Source of the DNA: Rhodocyclaceae bacterium | GTDB lineage: Bacteria; Pseudomonadota; Gammaproteobacteria; Burkholderiales; Rhodocyclaceae | Assembly (NCBI GenBank): GCA_025353195.1 | Contig: JANXRC010000165.1 | Location: 1-56,099 of the forward strand | DNA: 56,099 bases | Direction of reading: 5' to 3' | Shown here: piece after piece, positions 56,058 to 56,099 of the stretch | Layout of the letters: each line of letters starts with the position of its first letter | Numbering within the stretch: the stretch's first letter is position 1 | Made by a program: the position numbers and the translations under genes | Notes under the pieces: model-generated | Seen by the model: the letters and a program-made list of their open reading frames with translations, nothing else | Told to the model about the DNA's origin: nothing | Databases searched by the model: none

Positions 56058-56099
56058 GGTGGCCGGATTCTAACCGTCCGGCAAAAGTCGGCGCCGGCG

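Overview
The window is about 56 kb of GC-rich chromosomal DNA that reads as a betaproteobacterium, most likely Rhodocyclales. This rests on gene content (a complete System I ccm operon, Coq7-type ubiquinone hydroxylase, SlmA, a CNP1-like protein, type IV pilus pilC-pilD, NapF) and on familiar groupings such as rppH beside proS and hemA/prfA/prmC. NapF, the ccm operon, a diheme cytochrome c4 and a ferredoxin-linked oxidoreductase operon suggest a respiring, facultatively anaerobic, possibly denitrifying lifestyle. The genus cannot be read from the sequence.

Layout. 1-9.5 kb is an accessory metal and efflux region on the minus strand. It holds the start of an Acr3 arsenite exporter, an arsR-arsC pair collapsed by an internal deletion, a TetR-controlled DevBCA-type ABC exporter operon ending in a thioredoxin-DsbD fusion, a TehA-type channel and CDF exporter pair, and a second ArsR gene followed by a permease stub. 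9.7-17.1 kb holds napF and ccmABCDEFGHI, whose cistrons nearly all overlap by 4 bases. 17-20 kb holds two membrane proteins, a small HTH protein and two adjacent tRNA-Lys genes. 20-31 kb is mostly housekeeping (osmC, coq7, rppH, proS, a lytic transglycosylase, ffh, a CcsA-like gene, a CorC-type gene, pilC, pilD). 31-37 kb holds aspS, a barnase/barstar pair, nudB, a heat-shock hsp20, argB and slmA. 37-48.9 kb holds hemB, engB, cytochrome c4, bacteriohemerythrin, hemA-plsB-prfA-prmC, a DyP peroxidase, thrH and purU. 49-55.3 kb is an inserted-looking five-gene operon, and lgt closes the window.

The most interesting part is the five-gene operon at 49490-55267: a KorAB-type 2-oxoacid:ferredoxin oxidoreductase, a rubrerythrin-like protein, an Allochromatium-type 2[4Fe-4S] ferredoxin and an aldehyde:ferredoxin oxidoreductase (AOR)-family tungsten-type enzyme. 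The AOR homologue is about 770 residues and ends in what looks like a fused MoaD/ThiS ubiquitin-like domain with a free Gly-Gly C-terminus. The operon looks like a self-contained low-potential module: KorAB charges ferredoxin, AOR spends or refills it, the diiron protein protects against oxygen, and the fused sulfur-carrier-like tail may serve cofactor assembly or regulation. Its left border contains a truncated peroxiredoxin gene, consistent with insertion or deletion between purU and lgt.

Other notable items are a strong small-RNA candidate at 38280-38399 with its own promoter, CCUCC-bearing hairpin loops and terminator; a weaker CU-rich small-RNA candidate near 20 kb on the minus strand; three broken resistance or stress genes; and palindromic operators for the TetR and ArsR regulators.
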